From contig JABXJV010000177.1 in NCBI GenBank assembly GCA_013375355.1, forward strand, positions 1 through 9,815: a DNA stretch of 9,815 nucleotides. The letters run 5' to 3'. The DNA comes from Candidatus Helarchaeota archaeon. GTDB taxonomy: Archaea; Asgardarchaeota; Lokiarchaeia; Helarchaeales; JABXJV01. Position 1 is the first letter of the stretch; each line of letters begins with the position of its first letter. Below, one piece after another: positions 1-5,123 of this stretch. Under the pieces are notes generated by a model. It searched no databases, was not told the DNA's origin, and was given only the letters and a program-made list of their open reading frames with translations. Both the position numbers and the translations under genes were made by a program.

Positions 1-2
1 AG

Positions 3-392
3 AATTGCGTTATCTGCCAGACTAAAAAAGAATCACATAAACGTAAAAGACTGTTTAAATGTAGCTATTGTGGTCATATTGATCACAGGGATAGAAACGC
101 TTCCTTGAACATTGCCCTAAAAGGGATAATCGATTTGTATAGCGGCTCGCATAAGATAAATAATGGGTTGAAAACAATAATTGGATATGTGAATATGTTG
201 TCAAAGTTTAAAAAAGTGCCTTCAGTTAAGAACTTTCCGATGGTTCGGAAAGTGAGATTGTTGGCAGCGGATAACGTGGATTTATCAGCCTCCGCCATGC
301 TAAATGGTGCCTTTAACACGGCTCAAAGCGGGGTAAAGTCTCCCGACAATTCACGAACTTTGACACAGTGCCTTACATCAAGAGGTCTCTGA
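3..392 (+). CDS. tnpB: TnpB (OrfB) of an IS200/IS605-type element, C-terminal part (5' end outside window)
   Basis: TnpB is the RNA-guided RuvC-like nuclease carried by IS200/IS605-type transposons; it uses an omega-RNA made from the element's own right end. The frame is open from the first bases and ends with TGA at 390-392. Visible at the start is the four-cysteine zinc finger: CVIC, then FKCSYCGHI, followed directly by HRDRNASLNIA, the final RuvC motif with its catalytic Asp and conserved Asn. These occupy about 3-120. Beyond this motif comes an unusually long tail of about 90 residues rich in Lys, Ser and Asn; its codons overlap the probable 5' part of the omega-RNA, which may explain its composition. 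No frameshift or stop interrupts the visible part, so the protein may be active, but the wedge domain and the first two RuvC motifs lie upstream and cannot be judged. No TnpA transposase is visible. Confidence 0.93.
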   Translation, partial: NCVICQTKKESHKRKRLFKCSYCGHIDHRDRNASLNIALKGIIDLYSGSHKINNGLKTIIGYVNMLSKFKKVPSVKNFPMVRKVRLLAADNVDLSASAMLNGAFNTAQSGVKSPDNSRTLTQCLTSRGL

Positions 393-499
393 GATGTATG
401 GCAATGGGCTGCGTGGACCAGCCAGTCCCTCCGACTCCGCAAGGAGAATGATGACAAATCCGGGACGAATATCTTTCAGCTTGCTGAATGGTAGTTCAT
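393..499 (+). ncRNA. probable omega-RNA (reRNA) 3' scaffold of the tnpB element
   Basis: In TnpB elements the guide RNA scaffold is transcribed from the 3' end of tnpB through the element's right end, and the guide is the flanking DNA just after it. This non-coding 107-bp stretch is clearly structured and less AT-rich than its surroundings. I see GGCTG (407-411) pairing with CAGCC (419-423), GTCCC (425-429) pairing with GGGAC (462-466), and inside that a CTCC-GCAA-GGAG hairpin (435-446) with a GNRA tetraloop. The last element is the terminal hairpin at 471-492. The 5' boundary is unknown and probably lies inside tnpB. By analogy the guide would begin at about 500 (GATAATTGTTCTAATGAATA). Pairings were found by eye and no folding was run. 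Confidence 0.6.
471..499 (+). mobile_element. right end of the IS200/IS605-type element
   Basis: An imperfect hairpin TTCAGC (475-480) / GCTGAA (483-488), extended by C473-G490, a T472-G491 wobble and A471-T492 around one T-T mismatch, is followed at 494-499 by GTTCAT. A subterminal imperfect hairpin a few bases before a short cleavage motif is the standard right-end layout of IS200/IS605 elements, recognised as single-stranded DNA by TnpA. I place the boundary after 499, uncertain by a few bases. Family knowledge says these elements make no target duplication; the left end is outside the window. Confidence 0.6.
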
Positions 500-528
500 G
501 ATAATTGTTCTAATGAATAAAAACAATT

Positions 529-535
529 AGGAGGT
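529..535 (+). promoter_or_regulatory. strong Shine-Dalgarno sequence AGGAGGT
   Basis: AGGAGGT is a seven-base match to the archaeal anti-Shine-Dalgarno sequence and the best one I noticed ahead of any gene here. Seven bases (536-542) separate it from ACG at 543. No ATG, GTG or TTG lies within useful distance in any frame, so it marks the 543 start. It also lies across the TAG (528-530) that ends a ten-codon ORF starting at 498. Confidence 0.7.
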
Positions 536-542
536 ATCCCAG

Positions 543-1658
543 ACGTCCGATAGAAAAAAAAAGCGACGTATAAAAATAAAAGGTCTTGGCATTAAAGTCG
601 AAAAAGATAAAGAAAAGACTAGAAAACTGAAAATAAAGGATTTCAAAGGGTTTACGATCGAAGTAGAAAAAGAAATTGACCCAAAATTATCAAAAAAATC
701 TTCAGTCCCATCAATTAATAATGGAAACGATTTAAAAATTCAATCAATTAATGAATTTGAAGTCAAAGAGAAAAAAGGTCCTAGAATTAAAATATCGAAA
801 TTTAAAAGATTAAAAGTTAGGAGGGGTTATCAACCTCTTACAAAATCATCATTTCAATCATTAATATCCTTAATTGGTGGCAAAATATATAATTCCTTTA
901 ATTTATTAAACTCACTTTTTGATTTTTACTCATTTTGCGATTCTACACACGCAATAAATGATGTAATTTCATCTCTTGATAATCTTATTATTGAAGCGAA
1001 AAATGGTCTTCCTGATTCAGACTATTATGATATAATTAACCGAATTAAACAAAATCTAATTGATTCAGAACAAAAACTATGTTCAAAACGGACTATGATA
1101 GATTTACAATATAATACGATTAAGCTTGGTCGCCAAATTTTATCATTTGCAGAAAATAATGCTAACTTATATTCAAACACTGTGGATAGTAGCAGAGAGA
1201 TAGTAAAAAAAATAGACTGGAGCCTTAATAGAATCAAAGAGAACTTATTTTCGTTAGAAAAACAATATATTTCCAATATCTTAACTCATTTAATGGTAAT
1301 ACTTAAAACTAGCGGTGTTGTTCTATCTGCTTATAGCTTTATTGATGAGGAACTAGATGGAGACCTTATCGGAGGATTTTTAACCGCAATACAAAGTTTT
1401 GGATTGGAAATTACAAAAAAGGAGACTCCTATGAAAAAATTATCCTACCATGATTTTGAAATAGAAATTGAAGATGGGAAATATGTCCGAATAGCTTTAA
1501 TATTACAAGGGGAGCCAATCCCTCTAATTTCACAGGAATTATCTGAATTTTGTAAAAAGTTTGAAGTTCATTTTGATACTCTTTTACAGGATTTCCGTGG
1601 TAATATTTCGGAATTTGAAAAAGAGACTCCTTCGTTAATTAATGAAATTTTTCTATAA
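543..1658 (+). CDS. unrecognised protein: Lys-rich repeat region plus C-terminal longin/roadblock-like domain; apparent ACG start
   Basis: The reading frame is uninterrupted from 531 to the stop at 1656-1658, 371 codons from 543, and I find no in-frame ATG, GTG or TTG before ATG 1095. I choose ACG 543 because it sits 7 nt after AGGAGGT and gives (M)SDRKKKRRIK, a normal start; ATG 1095 has no ribosome site. Residues 9-95 hold four imperfect copies of a basic beta-like motif: RRIKIKGLGIKVEK, RKLKIKDFKGFTIEVEK, NDLKIQSINEFEVKEK and PRIKISKFKRLKVRRG. Residues 100-245 look helical. Residues about 247-371 (VVLSAYSFIDEELDGDLIGGFLTAIQSFG, then a YHDFEIEIEDGKYVRIALIL strand pair and an amphipathic helix) resemble the longin/roadblock-like domains common in Asgard archaea, which often partner small GTPases. 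That match is from memory and moderate. The gene begins 44 bp after the IS end, so insertion may have removed its promoter. dtdA follows after 20 bp. Confidence 0.7.
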   Translation, partial: TSDRKKKRRIKIKGLGIKVEKDKEKTRKLKIKDFKGFTIEVEKEIDPKLSKKSSVPSINNGNDLKIQSINEFEVKEKKGPRIKISKFKRLKVRRGYQPLTKSSFQSLISLIGGKIYNSFNLLNSLFDFYSFCDSTHAINDVISSLDNLIIEAKNGLPDSDYYDIINRIKQNLIDSEQKLCSKRTMIDLQYNTIKLGRQILSFAENNANLYSNTVDSSREIVKKIDWSLNRIKENLFSLEKQYISNILTHLMVILKTSGVVLSAYSFIDEELDGDLIGGFLTAIQSFGLEITKKETPMKKLSYHDFEIEIEDGKYVRIALILQGEPIPLISQELSEFCKKFEVHFDTLLQDFRGNISEFEKETPSLINEIFL

Positions 1659-1678
1659 GTTATTTCATAAGATTTAAC

Positions 1679-2497
1679 ATGCCAACTATAGTGATTTCAA
1701 AACAAGATTTAGCAGGTCAGACCATATTAGGTCAACTTTTAAAGCATTATAATTTTAATGAAGACGGAATATTCGAGGGTAATACTAAATATCGTATAAA
1801 AAATATTGATTTAATAATAACAAATAAAAGATTAATTTTTTGCGACCATTTGGATAAATTTAAAACTGATTTATTTATTTTTGGAAGTAAACATAAATCT
1901 GAATCCCAACGTCCTAGTCTTCTTACTCATTCTACCGGAAATTGGACTAATGAGGCATTATTTGGTGGAAAACCACGTCAACTTGCAATAGCTCCTGCAT
2001 TTGCGATAAAGGAAGCACTTTTAGAATTAAAAATTCAACAGGAAAAGTTAGATTTATCTAATTTCGAAGTAAGTATGGAAGTTTCTCATCACGGACCGAC
2101 TAATTTATCCACGCCATTAGTTTTTATTGAATTAGGCAGTAATGAAGAGCATTGGAAAAATGAACTGGGTGCGGAAGCTGTAGCTAAGGCAATTATGAAA
2201 GTAGCTTTTTCTAAAAAGCGATATAAGACTGTTATAGGATTTGGTGGGACACATTATTGTCCCAACTTTAACAGATTAATCTACAATTCGGATGTGGCTA
2301 CTTCCCATATTGCCCCCAAGTATGTACTAGACAATATTGATCAAATGGTTAAAAAAGCAATTGAAAGAACCATGGAAAAAGTCGAATTGGCCGTTTTAGA
2401 TTGGAAAGGGATGAATTCTCGACAAAAAAACAGCGTAAAAAACAATCTTGAAAACAATAATTTGGATTTTTGTAAATTGAATGAATTACTTAAATAG
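1679..2497 (+). CDS. dtdA: D-aminoacyl-tRNA deacylase, archaeal/plant type (DTD2, GEK1 family)
   Basis: This enzyme hydrolyses D-amino acids (classically D-Tyr) from mischarged tRNA in the cytoplasm, protecting translation from D-amino acids; family work also shows removal of aldehyde-modified D-aminoacyl adducts. The 272-residue length is typical. Diagnostic motifs are THSTGNWT (83-90), the loop FGGKPRQLAIAPA (about 95-107), SHHGPT (136-141) and GFGGTHYCP (187-195), then SHIAPKY (209-215), where many homologues have GHI. The His residues of SHHGPT and GGTHY are expected active-site or metal positions. The gene starts with ATG 20 bp after the preceding stop, with no Shine-Dalgarno sequence, so it is either read from the upstream transcript or from a weak promoter inside that gene. 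It ends just before a T-run at 2509-2513. DTD2 occurs in archaea and plants, not typical bacteria, which supports an archaeal source. Confidence 0.93.
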   Translation: MPTIVISKQDLAGQTILGQLLKHYNFNEDGIFEGNTKYRIKNIDLIITNKRLIFCDHLDKFKTDLFIFGSKHKSESQRPSLLTHSTGNWTNEALFGGKPRQLAIAPAFAIKEALLELKIQQEKLDLSNFEVSMEVSHHGPTNLSTPLVFIELGSNEEHWKNELGAEAVAKAIMKVAFSKKRYKTVIGFGGTHYCPNFNRLIYNSDVATSHIAPKYVLDNIDQMVKKAIERTMEKVELAVLDWKGMNSRQKNSVKNNLENNNLDFCKLNELLK

Positions 2498-2508
2498 AAT
2501 ATCACGTC

Positions 2509-2513
2509 TTTTT
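2509..2513 (+). terminator. possible oligo-T terminator after dtdA
   Basis: Five T residues within TCTTTTTAC, 12 bp after the dtdA stop and just before the tandem TATA boxes of the next gene. Archaeal RNA polymerase can terminate on T-runs without a hairpin. In DNA this AT-rich the signal is weak. Confidence 0.3.
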
Positions 2514-2520
2514 ACATTCA

Positions 2521-2536
2521 TTATAAAGTTATAAAG
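2521..2536 (+). promoter_or_regulatory. tandem TATA boxes (TTATAAAG twice) of the HEAT-repeat gene
   Basis: TTATAAAG occurs twice back to back (2521-2528 and 2529-2536), each a good archaeal TATA box. The second is centred about 27 bp before ATG 2559, which places transcription start at or next to the ATG and implies a leaderless mRNA. The lack of a Shine-Dalgarno sequence there fits this. The first copy would start transcripts about 8 nt further upstream. Confidence 0.5.
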
Positions 2537-2558
2537 TGCAATTATTTGTGGATTGTTC

Positions 2559-3368
2559 ATGTCGGAAGAAGAACTGAAAGTAAAACAACTTATTAAAGAC
2601 TTGAAGAGTCCTAATGACATTGATAGAATAATTGCACAAAAAGAATTATTTAAAGACGGAATTAATAATGTTGAATACTTAACTAAAATTCTACCCAATG
2701 AACCTGTAGATGTGCAATGCGTAATATGTCAAGTTATGGGGCTTGCAAAGAATCCGATTGCATTTGAACCTATCGTGAAATTATTTGAACATGAAAATTC
2801 CACCTTGCGTTGCTATGCAGCGGGGGCTTTAGGCAGGATAGGTGACGAAAGAGCTATGATCCCATTAAAGCTTGCATTATCAGAAGAAATAGAAGAAGAT
2901 CCTTCAGTTAGAGCGGAAGTGGCCGCGGCATTAGGTAAATTGGGTAATAATGACGCAGTGGAAACGTTAATTGATTCATTAATAAATGATAGGGATAAGG
3001 AAGTAAGAAGTAAAGCAGCCTTAGCTTTAGGTATGTTAGGCGATAAAAGAGCAGTTGAACCCTTAATCGAACGTTTTGGCTATGATTTTTATGTTCAACG
3101 GAATGCGGCAATCGCTCTTGGTAGTTTAAAAGATGAAAGAGCAATTGAGCCTTTGGCAAGATTATTATCAGACCAAATTTTAGGTGAAATAGCATATTAT
3201 GCATTAGCTTCAATAGATCCATCTTTTTTAGAAAAGTCTAAAGATGAGATTATAAGAATGTATAAAAAACCGGAAGAATCTGAAGAATTAGAAGAGAAAG
3301 TAGATATTGTAATTGATCTGGATGATCTATTAAGAAAATTACAAGATAATAATTCTGAAAAAGGATGA
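2559..3368 (+). CDS. HEAT-repeat (PBS-lyase-type) alpha-solenoid protein with acidic tail
   Basis: A 269-residue protein consisting mostly of HEAT repeats of the PBS-lyase type, about 31-34 residues each: roughly 48-78, 79-112, 113-146, 147-177 and 178-206, with a degenerate last unit to about 222. Signature strings are YAAGALGRIGDERAMIPL, VAAALGKLGNNDAVETL, SKAALALGMLGDKRAVEPL and NAAIALGSLKDERAIEPL. Such solenoids are protein-binding scaffolds; no catalytic residues are visible, so a partner-binding role is inferred. Residues 1-45 are charged helices and 237-263 form an acidic, Glu/Asp-rich tail (PEESEELEEKVDIVIDLDD), which may bind a basic partner. I use ATG 2559 rather than TTG 2553, since it fits a leaderless start from the TATA boxes at 2521-2536. 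The WD40 gene follows after 114 bp with its own promoter. Repeat type is certain; cellular role unknown. Confidence 0.88.
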   Translation: MSEEELKVKQLIKDLKSPNDIDRIIAQKELFKDGINNVEYLTKILPNEPVDVQCVICQVMGLAKNPIAFEPIVKLFEHENSTLRCYAAGALGRIGDERAMIPLKLALSEEIEEDPSVRAEVAAALGKLGNNDAVETLIDSLINDRDKEVRSKAALALGMLGDKRAVEPLIERFGYDFYVQRNAAIALGSLKDERAIEPLARLLSDQILGEIAYYALASIDPSFLEKSKDEIIRMYKKPEESEELEEKVDIVIDLDDLLRKLQDNNSEKG

Positions 3369-3419
3369 ATAAGTATTTAATTTATTTCGATTATATTAAA
3401 AAAAACAAGATTATTGAAC

Positions 3420-3425
3420 TTTTTT
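3420..3425 (+). terminator. possible oligo-T terminator after the HEAT-repeat gene
   Basis: Six T residues about 50 bp after the stop of the HEAT gene and ahead of the next promoter. This is consistent with archaeal T-run termination, but there is no hairpin and the surrounding DNA is very AT-rich. Confidence 0.3.
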
Positions 3426-3454
3426 AAATTCAGATATAATTGATATTTTAATGA

Positions 3455-3466
3455 TGTATAAAAATT
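3455..3466 (+). promoter_or_regulatory. TATA box of the WD40 gene
   Basis: TGTATAAAAATT is centred about 22-23 bp before ATG 3483, so transcription should start at or within a few bases of the start codon (near-leaderless). A short AGGA at 3476-3479 lies only 3 nt before the ATG, too close for a normal ribosome site. Confidence 0.45.
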
Positions 3467-3482
3467 AAGAGATATAGGAATC

Positions 3483-5087
3483 ATGGAGAGAACATCTAAA
3501 TTTATTATTGAGCATTCTGATCATGTAAATGCAGTTGTATTTTCACCTGATGGGAAATATTTTATTAGTGGATCTGGTAAAGAACCCGTATCTCACTCTG
3601 GGGAAAATACCATTAAAGTCTGGGATACCACAACCGGAGAACTTATTCACACTCTTAAAGGTCATGGAGATTGTGTGACTTCATTATCGGTCTCTCCAAA
3701 TGGAAAATATATAATTAGTGGGTCTGAAGATTCAACTATTAGAGTATGGGAATTAGGATCTGGAAAACATGTTCGTACTCTTAAAAAACATAAAGATGAA
3801 GTGCGTTCAGTTGCCGTCTCTCCTAATGGAAATTTTATCATTAGCGGATCTTATGATAAAACAATAAAAGTATGGGGATTAATGACTGGAAAACTAATTC
3901 TTTCGCTTGAAGAAGACGTTGGTGCAGTTAATTCAGTCGCAATGACTCCTAATGGAAGATATATTATTAGCGGGTCATGGGAAAATGATATTAAGGTTTG
4001 GGAGATTGAATCAGGGAAACGCCTAAACACGCTTAAAGGACATGAAGGAAATATAGAATCAGTTGCTGTTTCTCCTGATGGGAAATTTATTATTAGTGGG
4101 TCTCAAGATTATTCAATCAAAGTTTGGGAGTTAATCTCTGGGAGACTTCTTTTTACTATTGTAGGGCACGATGCCGAGGTGCAAACAGTTGCTTTTTCTC
4201 CAGATGGAAAATATATCGTGAGCGGATCTTGGGATAGGACCGTAAAATTATGGGAATTTCAGACGGTAGAATTGAAGACAACTTTATTAGCACATGATAG
4301 TTTCGTTTATGCGGTTAATTTCTCTCCCGATGGAAAATATATTGTAAGTGGCTCGTGGGATAGTACTGCTAAATTATGGGATGTTAAAGAACTTGAAGAA
4401 AAAATTGAAGCTCAATTAAAATTAGAGGCATTTCAAAGAAAAATGGAAAAAGATATTAGAGAAAGGTTAGAAGAGGAACAAATTAAAGATTTCCATGATG
4501 ATAAACTGAAAAAATTAGATGAAGATCGCCAAAAAATATTAGAAGAAAAACGTAAAAAAGAATTAAGAGATAAAAAACTAAAACATTTAGTAGAAACTAT
4601 TAAAAAAATAAAAGAATTCTCACAAGTCTTTGAAGAACTTACATTTGAACAAATTGCCTCGAGGACCGGAAATGAAACAGATGAAATTGGAAGGTTAATT
4701 GAAAATTTGCTATTAAGAGGGACAATCCAAGGAAAAATAAAGGGTAACCTTGTGATTTTTAGGAAACTAGAAGAAAAAAAAGAAAAAACCTTTGAAGCTT
4801 ATAGAGAGAGAATCGATCAATTGAAAATTATTTTAAAAGTCTCAAAAAAAGTAAAATTGGATATGATGAGAAATGCCTTAGGAATGGACAAAGAAGCCTT
4901 TGATAAAATAATTTTTAGTTGGGCAGTTCAGTTTGGTTTCGTAATTGAAGGTGATGAATTAATAACTACTAAAAAGGCAGTTGATAATTTTATTGACATG
5001 TTAGAGGGTTCGGTTAAATCAGAAGGCACTAAAAAAATTAGTAAAACTAAAAAAGTTAAGAAATCAAAAAACGTAAAAAATAATTGA
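3483..5087 (+). CDS. WD40 beta-propeller, coiled coil and two winged-helix (PCI-like) domains
   Basis: A 534-residue scaffold-type protein with no signal peptide or membrane segment. Residues 11-301 hold seven WD40 repeats starting near 11, 61, 103, 145, 187, 229 and 271, enough for one closed propeller. Each has the pattern VxSVAxSPDGKYIISGSxD followed by IKVWE, and repeats 2-7 are exactly 42 residues apart. The first repeat carries an extra loop (about 33-41, GKEPVSHSGE). Residues 302-378 are a highly charged coiled coil. Residues about 379-428 (LTFEQIASRTGNETDEIGRLIENLLLRG then a QGKIKGNLVIF wing) form a winged helix like those ending PCI domains. A second, diverged winged helix lies at about 441-505. 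The Lys-rich tail (517-534) could bind nucleic acid or acidic partners. It converges with the downstream minus-strand gene, with a 36-bp gap. Role unknown; a scaffold for assembling complexes is inferred. The propeller is certain and the PCI resemblance moderate. Confidence 0.9.
   Translation: MERTSKFIIEHSDHVNAVVFSPDGKYFISGSGKEPVSHSGENTIKVWDTTTGELIHTLKGHGDCVTSLSVSPNGKYIISGSEDSTIRVWELGSGKHVRTLKKHKDEVRSVAVSPNGNFIISGSYDKTIKVWGLMTGKLILSLEEDVGAVNSVAMTPNGRYIISGSWENDIKVWEIESGKRLNTLKGHEGNIESVAVSPDGKFIISGSQDYSIKVWELISGRLLFTIVGHDAEVQTVAFSPDGKYIVSGSWDRTVKLWEFQTVELKTTLLAHDSFVYAVNFSPDGKYIVSGSWDSTAKLWDVKELEEKIEAQLKLEAFQRKMEKDIRERLEEEQIKDFHDDKLKKLDEDRQKILEEKRKKELRDKKLKHLVETIKKIKEFSQVFEELTFEQIASRTGNETDEIGRLIENLLLRGTIQGKIKGNLVIFRKLEEKKEKTFEAYRERIDQLKIILKVSKKVKLDMMRNALGMDKEAFDKIIFSWAVQFGFVIEGDELITTKKAVDNFIDMLEGSVKSEGTKKISKTKKVKKSKNVKNN
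3663..4382 (+). repeat. in-gene tandem repeat, exact 126-bp period (WD40 repeats 2-7)
   Basis: Six successive 126-bp units begin at 3663, 3789, 3915, 4041, 4167 and 4293, the last incomplete. The best-conserved block encodes SPDGKY[I/F]I[S/V]GS. The equal spacing shows duplication within the gene without later insertions or deletions. The first blade (from 3513) is 150 bp and breaks the period. Confidence 0.85.
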
Positions 5088-5117
5088 TTTAGAATAAAAT
5101 GAGAAATTAGATTCATA

Positions 5118-5122
5118 TTTTT
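5118..5122 (+). terminator. possible oligo-T terminator of the WD40 gene
   Basis: TTTTT lies about 30 bp past the WD40 stop, at the very end of the convergent minus-strand gene (stop at 5124-5126). It fits a T-run terminator for the plus strand. No hairpin is visible. Confidence 0.3.
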
Positions 5123-5123
5123 C

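Noticed and set aside
415..428. GGAC/GTCC pairing as the main omega-RNA stem
   Set aside because: GTCCC pairs better with GGGAC at 462-466 (five pairs), and the pseudoknot version leaves only one base to cross a five-pair stem. Kept only as an alternative.
498..530. Ten-codon ORF MIIVLMNKNN ending at the Shine-Dalgarno sequence
   Set aside because: It is in frame with the gene at 543 and stops right at AGGAGGT, which could suggest a leader peptide, but it begins at the IS boundary and has no ribosome site of its own. Probably chance.
1025..1276. Minus-strand ORF of 83 codons
   Set aside because: It lies inside the continuous plus-strand coding frame and encodes low-complexity hydrophobic residues with no motif.
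1095..1658. 187-codon gene starting at ATG 1095
   Set aside because: The frame stays open back to 531, there is no ribosome site before 1095, and the upstream part has coding character with internal repeats, so this is only the C-terminal half of the 543-1658 gene.
2553..2558. TTG 2553 as start of the HEAT-repeat gene
   Set aside because: ATG 2559 is two codons downstream and sits where a leaderless transcript from the second TATA box would begin.
2908..3222. Minus-strand ORF of 104 codons
   Set aside because: It is antisense to the HEAT repeats; its Leu/His/Arg-rich periodic sequence is the mirror of those repeats.
3663..4382. Regular repeats as a CRISPR array
   Set aside because: The 126-bp period is coding WD40 blades in one frame; there are no short palindromic repeats with unique spacers anywhere in the window.
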